Shown: positions 44,793 to 55,034, counted from the stretch's first letter. The stretch: 64,000 nucleotides of DNA from Nostoc sp. NIES-3756 (GCF_001548375.1 NZ_AP017295.1:5056501-5120500); one strand, 5' to 3'. Notes: generated by a model from the sequence alone, not told the origin. Made by a program: numbers and translations.

Positions 44793-46589
44793 ATGTCTAA
44801 ACGTACAATCAAACAAAATGATAAACCCGTAACTACAGCTCAAAAACTAGGAAGCGTGATTAAGTCAGCGAGAGACATCATGCGAACTGATAAGGGATTG
44901 AATGGAGAATTAGACCGTCTTCCCCAGTTGACTTGGATCATGTTTTTGAAACTTTTGGATGATTCTGAAAAACTGCATGAGGTGGAAGCAGAATTAGAGG
45001 GGATATCCTATAAACCAACGATTCAACCGCCTTATCGCTGGCGAGATTGGGCTGCTAATGAAAATTTTACGGGTGATCGCCTGAAAAGTTTCATCAACAA
45101 TGATGAGGCAATTTTACCAGATGGCACGAAAGGTGCAGGGTTACTCGCCTATTTGCGGAATCTCAAAAGCAAAACCGGACGCGATCGCGCTGATGTTATC
45201 GCCAAGGTGTTCAAAGATGTCACTAACCGCATGATTAGCGGGACTTTGCTGTGGGATGTGCTGAGTAAGGTAAATGATATTCACTTTGATAAATCTGAAG
45301 AAGTGAACCTCCTCAGCACCCTCTATGAGTCCATGCTGAAGGAAATGCGGGACGCTGCGGGAGATTCGGGAGAGTTTTACACCCCACGTCCGGTAGTGCG
45401 GTTTATCGTGCAGGTGATGGAACCGAAACTGGGAGAAACCATTTTTGACCCGGCTTGCGGAACTGGTGGTTTTTTGGTCGAGGCGTATGAATACTTGAAA
45501 AAGAATTGTAGCGCCCAAGATTGGCAGATATTACAAAAAAGCATTATTGGCGGTGAAGCAAAATCCTTACCTTTGATGTTAGCGCACATGAGTTTGCTGT
45601 TACATGGGTTTGAATATCCCGATATTGATGACGGTAATAGTCTGCGGTTTACTATTGCCGAAATGGGTGAAAAGGATTGGGTAGACGTGATTCTTACAAA
45701 TCCGCCGTTTGGGGGTGAGGAGGAAGACAGAATTAAAAATAACTTTCCCCCAGATAGACAAACCAAGGAAACTGCGTTGTTATTCCTTCAGTTGATTATG
45801 CGTCGTCTCAGACAAAGACCCAAACCAGGACGCGCAGCAGTAGTATTTCCCAATGGGGTGCTATTTGGGGATAATACTTACGCCAAACTCAAGGAAGATT
45901 TACTCAAGGATTTCAATTTGCATACCATTGTCCGTTTACCTAATGGGGTGTTTGCACCTTATACTGGCATTCCGACAAATTTGTTATTTTTTGACCGTTC
46001 TGGGCAAACTAATGAGATTTGGTACTATGAGTTACCTTTGCCAGAAGGACGGAAAACTTATACCAAAACTAAGCCGATACAGGATGGAGATTTTTCTGAA
46101 TGTTTAGCATGGTGGAAGAACCGAGAAGAGAATGCACAGGCTTATAAGTACAATTTTAGGAAAGCTTATAAGCAGGCGATAAAAGATGCAACGCCTCATT
46201 GGGATGCTGGTAAGAAAGCAGAGGAAACAGCTAATCAACTTGCAAAGACAGTCAAAGAATTAGCTGAGAAAATCCAAGGCTTGCAGAATTCAATTTTGGA
46301 TTTTTCACCATCCAAAGATATTGCACAGATTAAAAATCAGATTCAGATAGTTAAGGATGAGGTTAAAGAAGCTCAAACTGAGGAGAAAATTCAGCGCGAG
46401 ATTGCTAAAGATGAGAAAGCTAAAGGGGAGGCTATTTACTGGGCGATTTATAATCTTGACCGAAAAAACCCAAATAGTCAGCAGGATTTTGAGCATTTAC
46501 CGCCTGAGCAGTTAGTGGCTGATATCTTAGAGAAAGATAGGCGAATATCTGAAATTATGGCAGATATTAAGAGTATGTTAAAAGGTTAG
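44793..46589 (+). CDS. hsdM: Type I restriction-modification, M subunit (N6-adenine methyltransferase)
   Basis: A 598-residue enzyme with the helical N-terminal HsdM_N domain, SAM motif FDPACGTGGFLVEAYEYL near residue 217, and catalytic motif NPPFGG near 302. The C-terminal region has a coiled-coil (about 470-540, AKTVKELAEKIQGLQNSIL) for contact with HsdS. With HsdS it methylates adenine at the recognition site and protects the host. The stop lies 28 bp before hsdS. Confidence 0.95.
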   Translation: MSKRTIKQNDKPVTTAQKLGSVIKSARDIMRTDKGLNGELDRLPQLTWIMFLKLLDDSEKLHEVEAELEGISYKPTIQPPYRWRDWAANENFTGDRLKSFINNDEAILPDGTKGAGLLAYLRNLKSKTGRDRADVIAKVFKDVTNRMISGTLLWDVLSKVNDIHFDKSEEVNLLSTLYESMLKEMRDAAGDSGEFYTPRPVVRFIVQVMEPKLGETIFDPACGTGGFLVEAYEYLKKNCSAQDWQILQKSIIGGEAKSLPLMLAHMSLLLHGFEYPDIDDGNSLRFTIAEMGEKDWVDVILTNPPFGGEEEDRIKNNFPPDRQTKETALLFLQLIMRRLRQRPKPGRAAVVFPNGVLFGDNTYAKLKEDLLKDFNLHTIVRLPNGVFAPYTGIPTNLLFFDRSGQTNEIWYYELPLPEGRKTYTKTKPIQDGDFSECLAWWKNREENAQAYKYNFRKAYKQAIKDATPHWDAGKKAEETANQLAKTVKELAEKIQGLQNSILDFSPSKDIAQIKNQIQIVKDEVKEAQTEEKIQREIAKDEKAKGEAIYWAIYNLDRKNPNSQQDFEHLPPEQLVADILEKDRRISEIMADIKSMLKG

Positions 46590-46617
46590 ATTCGCTTGCT
46601 GATATAAATACTTATCT

Positions 46618-47940
46618 ATGTTAAAACTGACATTTAAGCAGACTCCAGCAGAATTAATGGTTCGGGCTGCTTCAACTATTATATTTAATACTTTAAATCA
46701 ATTAGAATACCCATCTGTAGCTCTTTATGAACTTGCCGAAAATCCACAATACGGTTTTACTGCTAGTGCCTCAATTGAAGAAGTAGGAGCAAAATTTGTT
46801 CGGATTACTGATTTAAAAGATGGGGGAATCAATTGGGATACTGTACCCTATTGCAAATGTGATGAGCCAGAGAAGTATTTAATTTACCCTAATGACATTT
46901 TATTTGCAAGAACGGGTGCAACAACTGGAAAAACACATCTTGTTAAAGAAGCTCCATACGCTGTTTTTGCTTCCTACTTGATACGAATTCGCCCGAAACC
47001 ACTGGTAGAGCCTGAGTATCTTTATTCATTTTTTCAATCTGATGCTTACTGGGCACAGATTTTATATGAAAAGGAAGGCTCGGCGCAGCCCAACGTCAAT
47101 GGTCAAAAATTAATAAATATTTTAGTGCCAATAGTTGATAGTGAGGCTCAGTCAGCTATCAGCAGGTTTTTGGAGGTTGTGAGAAAACGACAAGACGGTA
47201 GTTTTGAAGAATTGCCAGAACTCCCACCCCCGCTACATGAACAACGGCGGATTATAGCGCGGGTTGAGGAACTGGTGGGGAAGGTTGAGGAAGTGCGATC
47301 GCTGAGAAACGAAATAATGCAAGATGCTGATAGAGTCCTGCTCAGTGCGTATCATAAAATAATTCAAGGTGCTGAATACCTACCTATGAAATTTGTAGCA
47401 CCGCTACAACGTAGAAGCGTAGAAATAGAAGTATCAAACAGTTACCCTGAATTGGGTATAAGGTCTTTTGGAAAAGGAACATTTCATAAACCAGCATTAA
47501 GTGGAGCAGAAGTTGGTACAAAAAAACTTTTTAGAATTGAAGCAAATGATTTATTATTCCAGATTGTATTTGCTTGGGAAGGTGCTGTAGCTGTTGCACA
47601 ACCTGAAGATCATGGAAGATTTGGTTCTCATCGTTTCTTAACCTGCGTTCCTGAACCAAGAATTGCAACCTCATTATTTTTGTGTTTTCACTTCCTGACT
47701 GAACAAGGTTTGAAAGATTTGGGAAAGGCATCACCAGGAGGTGCAGGAAGAAATAGAACTCTTGGACTGAAGGCTTTAGAAAATATACAAGTTCCTGTCC
47801 CGTCGTTTGAAAAACAACTCTGGTTTGATAATCTCAAGACTAAAGTAGACACCATGAAACGGTTAAGAGAACAGGCAATAAAAGAACTTGATGCGTTACT
47901 ACCTTCTATTCTGGATAAAGCATTCAAAAGAGAATTGTAG
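46618..47940 (+). CDS. hsdS: Type I restriction-modification, specificity subunit
   Basis: A 440-residue protein with two target-recognition domains (about 30-185 and 250-410). They are separated by a helical spacer (PLHEQRRIIARVEELVGKVEEVRSLRNEIM, about 205-235) and closed by a second helix (about 415-440, KLKTKVDTMKRLREQAIKELDALLPSIL). The first TRD includes VRITDLKDGGINWD, the second NDLLFQIVFAWEGAVAVAQ. Target sequence cannot be read from the protein. Third of the restriction genes in the operon. Confidence 0.93.
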   Translation: MLKLTFKQTPAELMVRAASTIIFNTLNQLEYPSVALYELAENPQYGFTASASIEEVGAKFVRITDLKDGGINWDTVPYCKCDEPEKYLIYPNDILFARTGATTGKTHLVKEAPYAVFASYLIRIRPKPLVEPEYLYSFFQSDAYWAQILYEKEGSAQPNVNGQKLINILVPIVDSEAQSAISRFLEVVRKRQDGSFEELPELPPPLHEQRRIIARVEELVGKVEEVRSLRNEIMQDADRVLLSAYHKIIQGAEYLPMKFVAPLQRRSVEIEVSNSYPELGIRSFGKGTFHKPALSGAEVGTKKLFRIEANDLLFQIVFAWEGAVAVAQPEDHGRFGSHRFLTCVPEPRIATSLFLCFHFLTEQGLKDLGKASPGGAGRNRTLGLKALENIQVPVPSFEKQLWFDNLKTKVDTMKRLREQAIKELDALLPSILDKAFKREL

Positions 47941-48137
47941 TCGCAATTCATGAATTGCCAATATACATAGTTTTTAGTAAAAATTAGGGAATGTGACCGC
48001 CTAAAAGCTAAATTAACCTATATAGATTGTTGCCAGGGTAAAAGAAGTGCGATCGCCCCAATTTAATGTGGGGACTAGACCTGAAGACATCCCTAAGACT
48101 ACAATCAAGAAATCTAACACATCTGAGGCTGGGAAAA

Positions 48138-49229
48138 ATGTCGGAGGCACAACCAGCAGAAGCCAAAGCTACAATTCGCATGAGCGGTCAAGAGATGGAG
48201 AATTTTGAGGTTCCCATCGATATTTTAGTGCGCGTATTAGCTGGGTTGCAGCAGATTGTTTACTTACTTGCCACTGTCCAAGAAAAGCGTAGTGTAGGAC
48301 AGCGTTTTAGAGTGCCAATGGAAATGCAGCAGCTTTACAGTTTGCGTGCTAGCATACCCCAGCCTGGAAGCTATGCTATACCAGTAGTGCTTAAGCCTGA
48401 GCTTGATAGTCAGCCATCACTATTAAGCAACTATGAGGAAATAATGCTAAATCTGGAAAAGTTTTTTTCCAGCCTTAATAGTTTTGATTTTAATCATACT
48501 CAAGATATTTTTCCAGACTCGAAATTAAGAAATCGTGCATTACGTGAAACCAGAAAATTTTTACCTAAAGCTGATGAACTATGGCAATTAGGCTTTTCAA
48601 GAAGTGATAGCAAGAGAGAATTAATACTTACTAATAAAGCAATAGATCACATCGATAGCTGGCTGACTAAAGACACACCAGAAGATGCAGTTATGACAGT
48701 AACTGGGGAGCTAATTCGGATTGATTTTGATAAACACTTAGTAGTGTTGCGTTATCCCCCTACTCACCAAGAAATCGAATGTATTTATCTGGAAGAGTTG
48801 GAAGACTCAATGATTGAAAATCGTCGCCAGATGATTCAAGTTACAGGGCAGTTTACCTTGGATGCTGATGGACATCCTACCAAATTAACGGATGTAACAA
48901 GAATAGAACCTGTCGATCTATCACCTATTTACATTAGAGAAGTGACTGGGTATAACAGAAAACTCCGCTTGATAATGCCTCTTTTATTGTCACCAGAACT
49001 GGATGAAGAAACCAAGCAACTCTTAGTTGTAGAAGAGCCTCATATTTGTCTTCACGTATTTGCATATACCCGTGATGAACTCATTCATGAGATTAACGAA
49101 CAATTACTCATGATGTGGGATGAGTACGTCCATGTTAGTGTAGATAACTTAGCCTTAGATGCACGACAACTCAGGGAAAAATTAATGGAAAAAATAGAAG
49201 AGGTAGAGAATGCCCCGACAAAAAGCTAA
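48138..49229 (+). CDS. Unknown cargo protein, 363 aa
   Basis: A soluble protein starting MSEAQPAEAKATIRMSGQEMENFEVPIDILVRVLAGLQQIVYLL. It is mostly alpha/beta with a middle block DAVMTVTGELIRIDFDKHLVVLRYPP resembling a small beta-barrel. I do not recognise a family. An upstream in-frame ATG at 48066 would add 24 residues of unlikely composition. The last 20 bases overlap the next gene's start, so the two are translationally coupled. Confidence 0.7.
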   Translation: MSEAQPAEAKATIRMSGQEMENFEVPIDILVRVLAGLQQIVYLLATVQEKRSVGQRFRVPMEMQQLYSLRASIPQPGSYAIPVVLKPELDSQPSLLSNYEEIMLNLEKFFSSLNSFDFNHTQDIFPDSKLRNRALRETRKFLPKADELWQLGFSRSDSKRELILTNKAIDHIDSWLTKDTPEDAVMTVTGELIRIDFDKHLVVLRYPPTHQEIECIYLEELEDSMIENRRQMIQVTGQFTLDADGHPTKLTDVTRIEPVDLSPIYIREVTGYNRKLRLIMPLLLSPELDEETKQLLVVEEPHICLHVFAYTRDELIHEINEQLLMMWDEYVHVSVDNLALDARQLREKLMEKIEEVENAPTKS

Positions 49230-49614
49230 AGTGGAATCTGCATTATTATCTAAGGGGTTTCAGGAAACACAAAACGATCATCATTACTTTATTTACTTTA
49301 CTAAAGATGGCAAAAAGACTACAGCTAAAACTAAGACAAGTCATACCAAAAAAATGAAGGATATCCCTGACAATCTTTTGGGCCAGATGGCAAAACAATG
49401 TCACTTAACGAAAACTCAGTTTTTAGAATTAGTAGATTGCCCTCTGAGTCGGGATAAGTATGAGGAGAATTTGCAACAGCAAGGAATAATAGAACTTTCC
49501 ACTACTTTACAAGTTATTTCTATTACTGAAAACACTACAGATAACTCTCATTCAGCTACTAATTTACAATTAGAGAAACTTTCGCTTGAAAATTCAAAGG
49601 AACGGCACAACTGA
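49210..49614 (+). CDS. HicA-like/dsRBD-like small cargo protein, 134 aa
   Basis: The N-terminal 60 residues (VESALLSKGFQETQNDHHYFIYFTKDGKKTTAKTKTSH) have the alpha-beta-beta-beta layout and the HHYF position of HicA-type toxins, extended by LGQMAKQCHLTKTQFLELVDC. The C-terminal 50 residues look unstructured. Coupled to the upstream gene by a 20-bp overlap, so the pair may act as a unit. The toxin similarity is a resemblance only. Confidence 0.6.
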   Translation: MPRQKAKVESALLSKGFQETQNDHHYFIYFTKDGKKTTAKTKTSHTKKMKDIPDNLLGQMAKQCHLTKTQFLELVDCPLSRDKYEENLQQQGIIELSTTLQVISITENTTDNSHSATNLQLEKLSLENSKERHN

Positions 49615-49727
49615 TAAAAATCATTTTTTAACAACTCTTCTAACACCTTCTTTCACAACTCACATAATAACGCAGATACCAAGGTTTCCTGAAGTATGGT
49701 GTGCTAATAAATTTAATAAATTATCAA

Positions 49728-52241
49728 TTAAAATCTGGCTCTTTGTCGCTCTTGCTCTCTTTCACTCCTCTGGTTAATCTGGAGCCTCATGCGATTATAT
49801 AAATTAACTTGAGGATCGGAATGGCTAATTGAAGCAACTAAGGCATAACGTTGCATTTCTATTTCATCTGGATTTGTCCATTTACGGTTACAACTCACAA
49901 CCAGAGTCATGTTCCCTTGCTCATATTTTGTGGACTGAGGAAATATTTTTACTTGTCCCCTTTGTACCGTTCCTTTCTTCCGAAGGTTAGAACCTGGAGA
50001 TAAATCAACTGTGATGCCAGAACCATGATTTTTCTTCAAAATATCTAGAGATATTTCTGTAAATTTATCAGGCTCATTTGTTTTTCTAGCATCTACATAA
50101 GCATTCACAATACTTGTATGGTTAAGACCCTTAAAAACATTGAATTCCATCGTGACTCCCAAATATGAGTCTCCACGAGTGGGACGGGTTGGTGGGTCAA
50201 ATGCCAAAGTGATTGAGAGTATGCGAGTACCTTTTATTTCAAAAAATTCGGGCGGTAATTGAGGAATTTCATAAATATGAAACTTGCCTACTGGAATTAA
50301 AATATTGTCTTCTGATAAAACAACGTAATTCTCGGCAGAATACATTGCACGTTCCAAATCACTCTGTCCATAGCCATAAATTGCTAGTTGGTTCTCGATT
50401 TGCTTTGTCTTTTGACTCTGAGATTGGTTACTGTTACATTGAAATTCAGGGGGAATTTCTTTGGGAAGAACCGCAGAGTTAACAATAAGCGCCCGAATCA
50501 AATTAGAACTAGCTTCTGGGTACTTTGTAAAAAGTTGGGCAGCAAGGTTAGCAACACGAGGTGCAGCAAAGCTAGTACCACTACAGATGTGAAATAAAGA
50601 GCTGTTGAAGTTTTTGGATAGAGTTATAACAGAAACACCAGCAACACTATCTGGCAATATATTTACTTTAGGTAGACCTAGACTTTCTCGATAACCGAGG
50701 TCTAAAACTAAATCTCCACCAAAGTCTACAACATCAGGTTTAATCATTCCATCTACGCCAAAGCCAGTTCTGGTAAATGGAGAAGGGTATCCTGATAAAT
50801 TTGTGATCGCCTGACGACGAACATCAGAAGGTTCTGTAATACTACCCCGACCAAATGATAAAGAACCTACAGTTAGAGCAATTGCTGAAGTGCCAGGGTC
50901 AATAATTCGAGCATCTTCGGTCAGTAGATAATTTGGGTAGTCAGTCCGTAGTTGCTCATCTGATTTTGCCTCTTTATGAGGTGGTTCCGTATTCCCTGCT
51001 GAAACCACAAAAACGATATTTTTATTTTGGTACTGGTAAGCAATTTCATCTATTTTTGCAGCTAACCGAAACTGCTTCATACCATCTCGGTAAATTTGGT
51101 CACAATTCCCTAGAGAGATATTTATGACTTTGCAATTAGAATACTGTTCAACAAAAGCACGAATTGCTTCATCAAGTTGAGTTTCTAAGAGAAGATCCTC
51201 ATCATATTTGTTATTCTCATCTGTTACACGAGCAGAAAATAACCAAGCTGTTGGATCAAAGGAACACTGTTGAATGCAATTCTCAACATTTCCATAGATA
51301 GCAATGCCAGCGACACTTGTACCATGCCCATTTACATCATCAGCACCACCTTTTATGAATTGCCGTTTTGCATCTGCGAATACTTCAGCCTCACCAAGCA
51401 CAGGAGCAATCAAAGGATGACCACGCTGTACACCAGAGTCGATAACAAGAATACCGCAATTATCTTCAGGTGGGGAAACAACTTCGGGAAAAGCGGAAAT
51501 TGGCAGATTACAGTCAGCAGTTGTTTCAAAAGCAGGTTGGGGTGGGCGATCAATTTCTTTAACAATTCCCTCTAGAAGCAAAAGATTTAAAACTTCGTTA
51601 GTTACTTTAATGCGAGCAATACAGAGATAGTCACCTATGTAACTATCACTCATTCTCATAGGAGCAGTATCACTGGTTAAACTTTCTAAGACATCAGCAA
51701 TATCATCTAAATACTTTCGCATCTCTTTGCGATCGCCTGTGTGCCATAGTTCCAAATCTAAGGCTGCAAATTCATCTGGCTGTACAGGCTTGAGTTCTAA
51801 CAAACGACCAATGCGATCCTGTGGTTCGAGGGGAAATAACTCATCAATTGCCCCTAAGTATTCATACTTTGGCCCATCTTTAATTTGGCTGTAACTCTCT
51901 AAACGCTTTTTGAATTCCGTTAGCTCATTGTCAGATGAAAAGACAACAATGGCTTTATTAGGTTCACGTGCTAAGACATTGAGTCCTGTTTGAGTTACCA
52001 AGTTGTCTGAAAAAGAATAATTTTCAGCAACTTTAATTTTAAAAATTAATTTTGGATCAAGACGGAAAGGACTGTTTTTTTGCTTAACAGGCTCAATTAG
52101 GCTAGAAATTTGACCTAATAGCTGCTTACCGTGTTCACTAAAATCAGCACGTTTTGTACCCCCAAAACCACCACTAGAGCGCCGAGGTAATTCAATGTTT
52201 ATTATTCTCGGTAATTTCAAGTGTTCAAACTGGCTCCCCAT
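49728..52241 (-). CDS. Subtilisin-like serine protease (S8), cargo
   Basis: The 837-residue protein has a helical N-terminal region (about 1-240) and an S8 catalytic domain with the triad visible: Asp in ILVIDSGVQRGHPL (about 268), His in NGHGTSVAG (about 304) and Ser in CSGTSFAAPR (about 556). A beta-rich C-terminal domain follows. No signal peptide is seen, so it is probably cytoplasmic. The gene starts inside the end of an AAA ATPase gene (17-bp overlap), which marks them as a functional pair. Confidence 0.88.
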   Translation of the reverse strand: MGSQFEHLKLPRIINIELPRRSSGGFGGTKRADFSEHGKQLLGQISSLIEPVKQKNSPFRLDPKLIFKIKVAENYSFSDNLVTQTGLNVLAREPNKAIVVFSSDNELTEFKKRLESYSQIKDGPKYEYLGAIDELFPLEPQDRIGRLLELKPVQPDEFAALDLELWHTGDRKEMRKYLDDIADVLESLTSDTAPMRMSDSYIGDYLCIARIKVTNEVLNLLLLEGIVKEIDRPPQPAFETTADCNLPISAFPEVVSPPEDNCGILVIDSGVQRGHPLIAPVLGEAEVFADAKRQFIKGGADDVNGHGTSVAGIAIYGNVENCIQQCSFDPTAWLFSARVTDENNKYDEDLLLETQLDEAIRAFVEQYSNCKVINISLGNCDQIYRDGMKQFRLAAKIDEIAYQYQNKNIVFVVSAGNTEPPHKEAKSDEQLRTDYPNYLLTEDARIIDPGTSAIALTVGSLSFGRGSITEPSDVRRQAITNLSGYPSPFTRTGFGVDGMIKPDVVDFGGDLVLDLGYRESLGLPKVNILPDSVAGVSVITLSKNFNSSLFHICSGTSFAAPRVANLAAQLFTKYPEASSNLIRALIVNSAVLPKEIPPEFQCNSNQSQSQKTKQIENQLAIYGYGQSDLERAMYSAENYVVLSEDNILIPVGKFHIYEIPQLPPEFFEIKGTRILSITLAFDPPTRPTRGDSYLGVTMEFNVFKGLNHTSIVNAYVDARKTNEPDKFTEISLDILKKNHGSGITVDLSPGSNLRKKGTVQRGQVKIFPQSTKYEQGNMTLVVSCNRKWTNPDEIEMQRYALVASISHSDPQVNLYNRMRLQINQRSEREQERQRARF

Positions 52242-53271
52242 TTTGGTTCGACTTAAATAATTCTCTTGAGTTTGCTATTATACTTTGTCTTTCTAAAAAA
52301 CGTCCTATCGCTACCTCTAAATCATCAGCAGTCAAGGTACGTTCACCGCGTAGAATTACAGCTTTAATGGCATCAGAGCATATACGCTCTATATCTGCTC
52401 CAGTTGCATTCTCAAGTCGAGCAGCAAAGGTAGACAGATTAATAGCAGTATAACGGATAGCAGATAAGTAGCGATTTAAAAGAGCCGTCCGCAGTTCAAG
52501 CGATGGGTTATCAAAAAAAATAACTTCATCAAATCGTCGCCAAACTGCACTGTCTAGCAGTTTTTCATGATTAGTGGCTGCGACAAATATACTTTGATTA
52601 GTTGCGTTATCGATTAGTTGTAGCAGGCTATTCACTAAGCGTTTCACTTCACCATGTTCATTTAAGTTATCCCGGTCGCGGGCGATCGCATCAAACTCAT
52701 CGAACAAAACAAGCCATTCACCCTTTTCAATGTAAGTAAAAATTTTCTGAAGATTTGTTGCCGTTTCACCTAAGTAAGAAGAAAATACTGCCGCTAGGTT
52801 AACGTAGACCAATGGTAGACCCAGTGCGCTAGATAGGACTTTCGCGGTTTGAGTTTTACCACAACCAGGTGGGCCGCAGAACAGTAATTTGTTTTTGGGC
52901 TTGAGATTATAGGCTGCGAGTATGTCTTGCTTACGGTTTTCGAGGACAATTTCTTGCAGGATATCAAAAATTTTTTCACTGAGGACAATGTGATCCCAGG
53001 TCAGATCGAATTGTTTTACCTCCAGCAAAGCCAACCCAGTATCCTTGTCTTTAGGCGGTTCAGGAAACTGGCTCCAGGGTGTAGGGTTAGCAGCTAGGGG
53101 TTTTGTGAATCCATTCCCATTTTGAAGGAGTTTTTCCAGATCCCTAGCAAGCAATAGATGATTTTTATTTCTTTCTTCTTCAATGAGTTCCTTGGCGGCA
53201 GCTAAAAATTCTTCTCTCTCATTGCGAGAGAAGCTTCTGAAGAGTTTTCGGAGAATTTCGCCACGTGCCAT
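52225..53271 (-). CDS. AAA+ ATPase, partner of the S8 protease
   Basis: A 348-residue protein with a helical N-terminus and one AAA+ module: Walker A FCGPPGCGKTQTAKVL near residue 131, the pore-loop-like ATNLQKIF, Walker B LVLFDEFDAIARDR near 186, sensor FVAATNHE, and arginine-finger region AVWRRFDEV. The C-terminal lid is ATGADIERICSDAIKAVILRG. It resembles FtsH/spastin-type ATPases that hand substrates to proteases. Coupled to the S8 protease by a 17-bp overlap. Confidence 0.88.
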   Translation of the reverse strand: MARGEILRKLFRSFSRNEREEFLAAAKELIEEERNKNHLLLARDLEKLLQNGNGFTKPLAANPTPWSQFPEPPKDKDTGLALLEVKQFDLTWDHIVLSEKIFDILQEIVLENRKQDILAAYNLKPKNKLLFCGPPGCGKTQTAKVLSSALGLPLVYVNLAAVFSSYLGETATNLQKIFTYIEKGEWLVLFDEFDAIARDRDNLNEHGEVKRLVNSLLQLIDNATNQSIFVAATNHEKLLDSAVWRRFDEVIFFDNPSLELRTALLNRYLSAIRYTAINLSTFAARLENATGADIERICSDAIKAVILRGERTLTADDLEVAIGRFLERQSIIANSRELFKSNQNGEPV

Positions 53272-53671
53272 ATTATAACCGGAACAGGATACTCGGTGTA
53301 CCCTAACTTTATTTTATAGTACATTTGCACTAATAATGGAAAATGCAAAAAGCTATTTATCATAACACTGAAATATTACACTTGGCAGGAATCATTCCTC
53401 AAGTTATGTCAGTAAGATATATTTTATACACCATACAAATGCCTTGCTTTTAGCGATCATCTTCTTTAGATCAAGGACATTCTGTTATCAAAACCCCAAT
53501 TTTAACTCAGTCTCATATAACTCATCTTCATCTGGTCAGTTTCAATTGGAGATAATTATCTAGTTATTCTTCAGTAGAAATTTCAGATTAGAAGTTATTT
53601 TTAGACTTAAAGCATATGCTGTCGAGAAAAGGCAATTAAACAGAAATTTGTCCCCATCAAAGGAATAGTCT
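53272..53671. other. Gap between tniQ and the ATPase/protease operon, 400 bp
   Basis: AT-rich. On the minus strand TACTATAAAAT near 53,315 may be the -10 region of the ATPase gene. The overlapping 70-codon frame at 53,560-53,772 is in another frame of tniQ and is not credible. Nothing else recognised. Confidence 0.4.
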
Positions 53672-54226
53672 TTAGCGAGGCTTTTGACGCTTCGCCATCT
53701 TTGCAAAAGGCAAAAAACAGTGAGGACATTCACCTTGTACCCAATCTGCGGGAATCGGGAAAGGCGTTTCACAGTTAGTACATTTGGTTAACAAGCCTAA
53801 ATTGTGGTGATTGCATTTCAGTTTATCCTTATACTGCCACTCAATTCGATGACAAGGTACTTCTGCATAACAAGCAGCACATAACCGAATTGGTCTAGGT
53901 TTCATCGTTACACCTTTGGGTGGCAGCATCTCATAAATTCTATTGGCTGGTACACCAATAAGCTTGCCCAACGCTTCTAATTCCTCACTGCTAGGAAATG
54001 GATTGAAATAAAGCTTCTCCCATCGCGTTGTGACAGCACCAATACCAGCAATTTTTCCTAAAGAGTAGCCAGAAGGAAGACTGTTAGCTTTGAATCGGCG
54101 CAAACGCCCCAAGTAATGACTAATGCTTTCTCCTTCATATGGTTCAACATAGCCCAACCTGGGCAAAGCTTCATGATTGTCATGAATTCTTATTTCTGTT
54201 TTCGGGGGGAATGTATCTTTTTCCAT
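53672..54226 (-). CDS. tniQ: Transposition adaptor TniQ
   Basis: The 184-residue protein has the short TniQ of type V-K elements: N-terminal helix-turn-helix region (SISHYLGRLRRFKANSLP and LGKIAGIGAVTTRWEK), then two zinc-binding clusters, CAACYAEVPCH and CNHHNLGLLTKCTNCETPFP/CPHCFLPF. TniQ bridges the Cas12k R-loop and the TnsC filament. The start lies 47 bp inside the tnsC gene, so the genes are coupled. The C-terminus is a basic tail. Confidence 0.95.
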   Translation of the reverse strand: MEKDTFPPKTEIRIHDNHEALPRLGYVEPYEGESISHYLGRLRRFKANSLPSGYSLGKIAGIGAVTTRWEKLYFNPFPSSEELEALGKLIGVPANRIYEMLPPKGVTMKPRPIRLCAACYAEVPCHRIEWQYKDKLKCNHHNLGLLTKCTNCETPFPIPADWVQGECPHCFLPFAKMAKRQKPR

Positions 54227-55034
54227 ACCGATTAGCGATTTTTTCTAAAATATTTTGATCAACTCTGCCAAAGCCATTTTTGAGAGAATGTAAAACTGCT
54301 TTCGTTAATATTTTTACTAGCAATCCTATTCGTCCACCTGTACTTTGCACTAGAATCTCAAATGTAATTCCTTCACATAAATTTGAAGCTTGGGGTAAAG
54401 CCAGAACATCAAATTCAATGGTGCTTAGTGTCTTTTTAAAATCATCATCTTCTAAGGTGTCAAACTCATAAAGTGTTGGAAAGCTAGTTAACAAATCACA
54501 ATCATGTAAAATTTTATCTAGCTCCTGCCCTCCAACTAAGACAACAGAAACATTAGATTCGTCAAAAAGTTGCTTTAGGTCTAATAATGCCTCTCTTTGG
54601 AGATTGTCAGCATTATCAACAATGACTTGTTCTATCCCAAATAATTCCAAACTACCAGCTAATCTTGGACGTAAATCTTCTCGTTTACCTGTTGGTGCTG
54701 CGTGGTTAATATCCTTAAGAATTTGCGAAAACAGACGCTTAGAACTTGATGCTGACCAAGCTCTTACATACGATACTTTCTTCCTATCCTCTTCCCGATA
54801 ATGAACCGAGGCTCGGCTTTTCCCAACATCTCTTGGCCCAACTACTCGACCGCATTGTTTTAATATTCGCAACTCATCCAGCCATCTGAAATATTCACAA
54901 GCCCGATCAGTGGGTATAAAGCAATTACTGAATATTTCTTCAATTTCAACGACTTTAGCAAGTTGATTATTTAACTCTAGTTGAGGAGCTAAGGTTTCAA
55001 CATTAGGCTGAATTACAAGTTGTGATTGTGCCAT
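54180..55034 (-). CDS. tnsC: AAA+ transposition regulator TnsC
   Basis: The 284-residue ATPase has Walker A GRVVGPRDVGKS near residue 62 and a Walker B-like strand EQVIVDNADNL near 140, with the arginine-finger region about 195-230. In V-K elements TnsC forms a helical filament on DNA that TniQ-Cas12k caps and that TnsB disassembles. Three bases separate it from the tnsB stop and 47 bp overlap it with tniQ, so the three genes form one transcript. Confidence 0.96.
   Translation of the reverse strand: MAQSQLVIQPNVETLAPQLELNNQLAKVVEIEEIFSNCFIPTDRACEYFRWLDELRILKQCGRVVGPRDVGKSRASVHYREEDRKKVSYVRAWSASSSKRLFSQILKDINHAAPTGKREDLRPRLAGSLELFGIEQVIVDNADNLQREALLDLKQLFDESNVSVVLVGGQELDKILHDCDLLTSFPTLYEFDTLEDDDFKKTLSTIEFDVLALPQASNLCEGITFEILVQSTGGRIGLLVKILTKAVLHSLKNGFGRVDQNILEKIANRYGKRYIPPENRNKNS

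Noticed and set aside
53560..53772. 70-codon minus-strand frame downstream of tniQ
   Set aside because: It overlaps the end of tniQ in another frame, has no ribosome-binding site and shows no family features.
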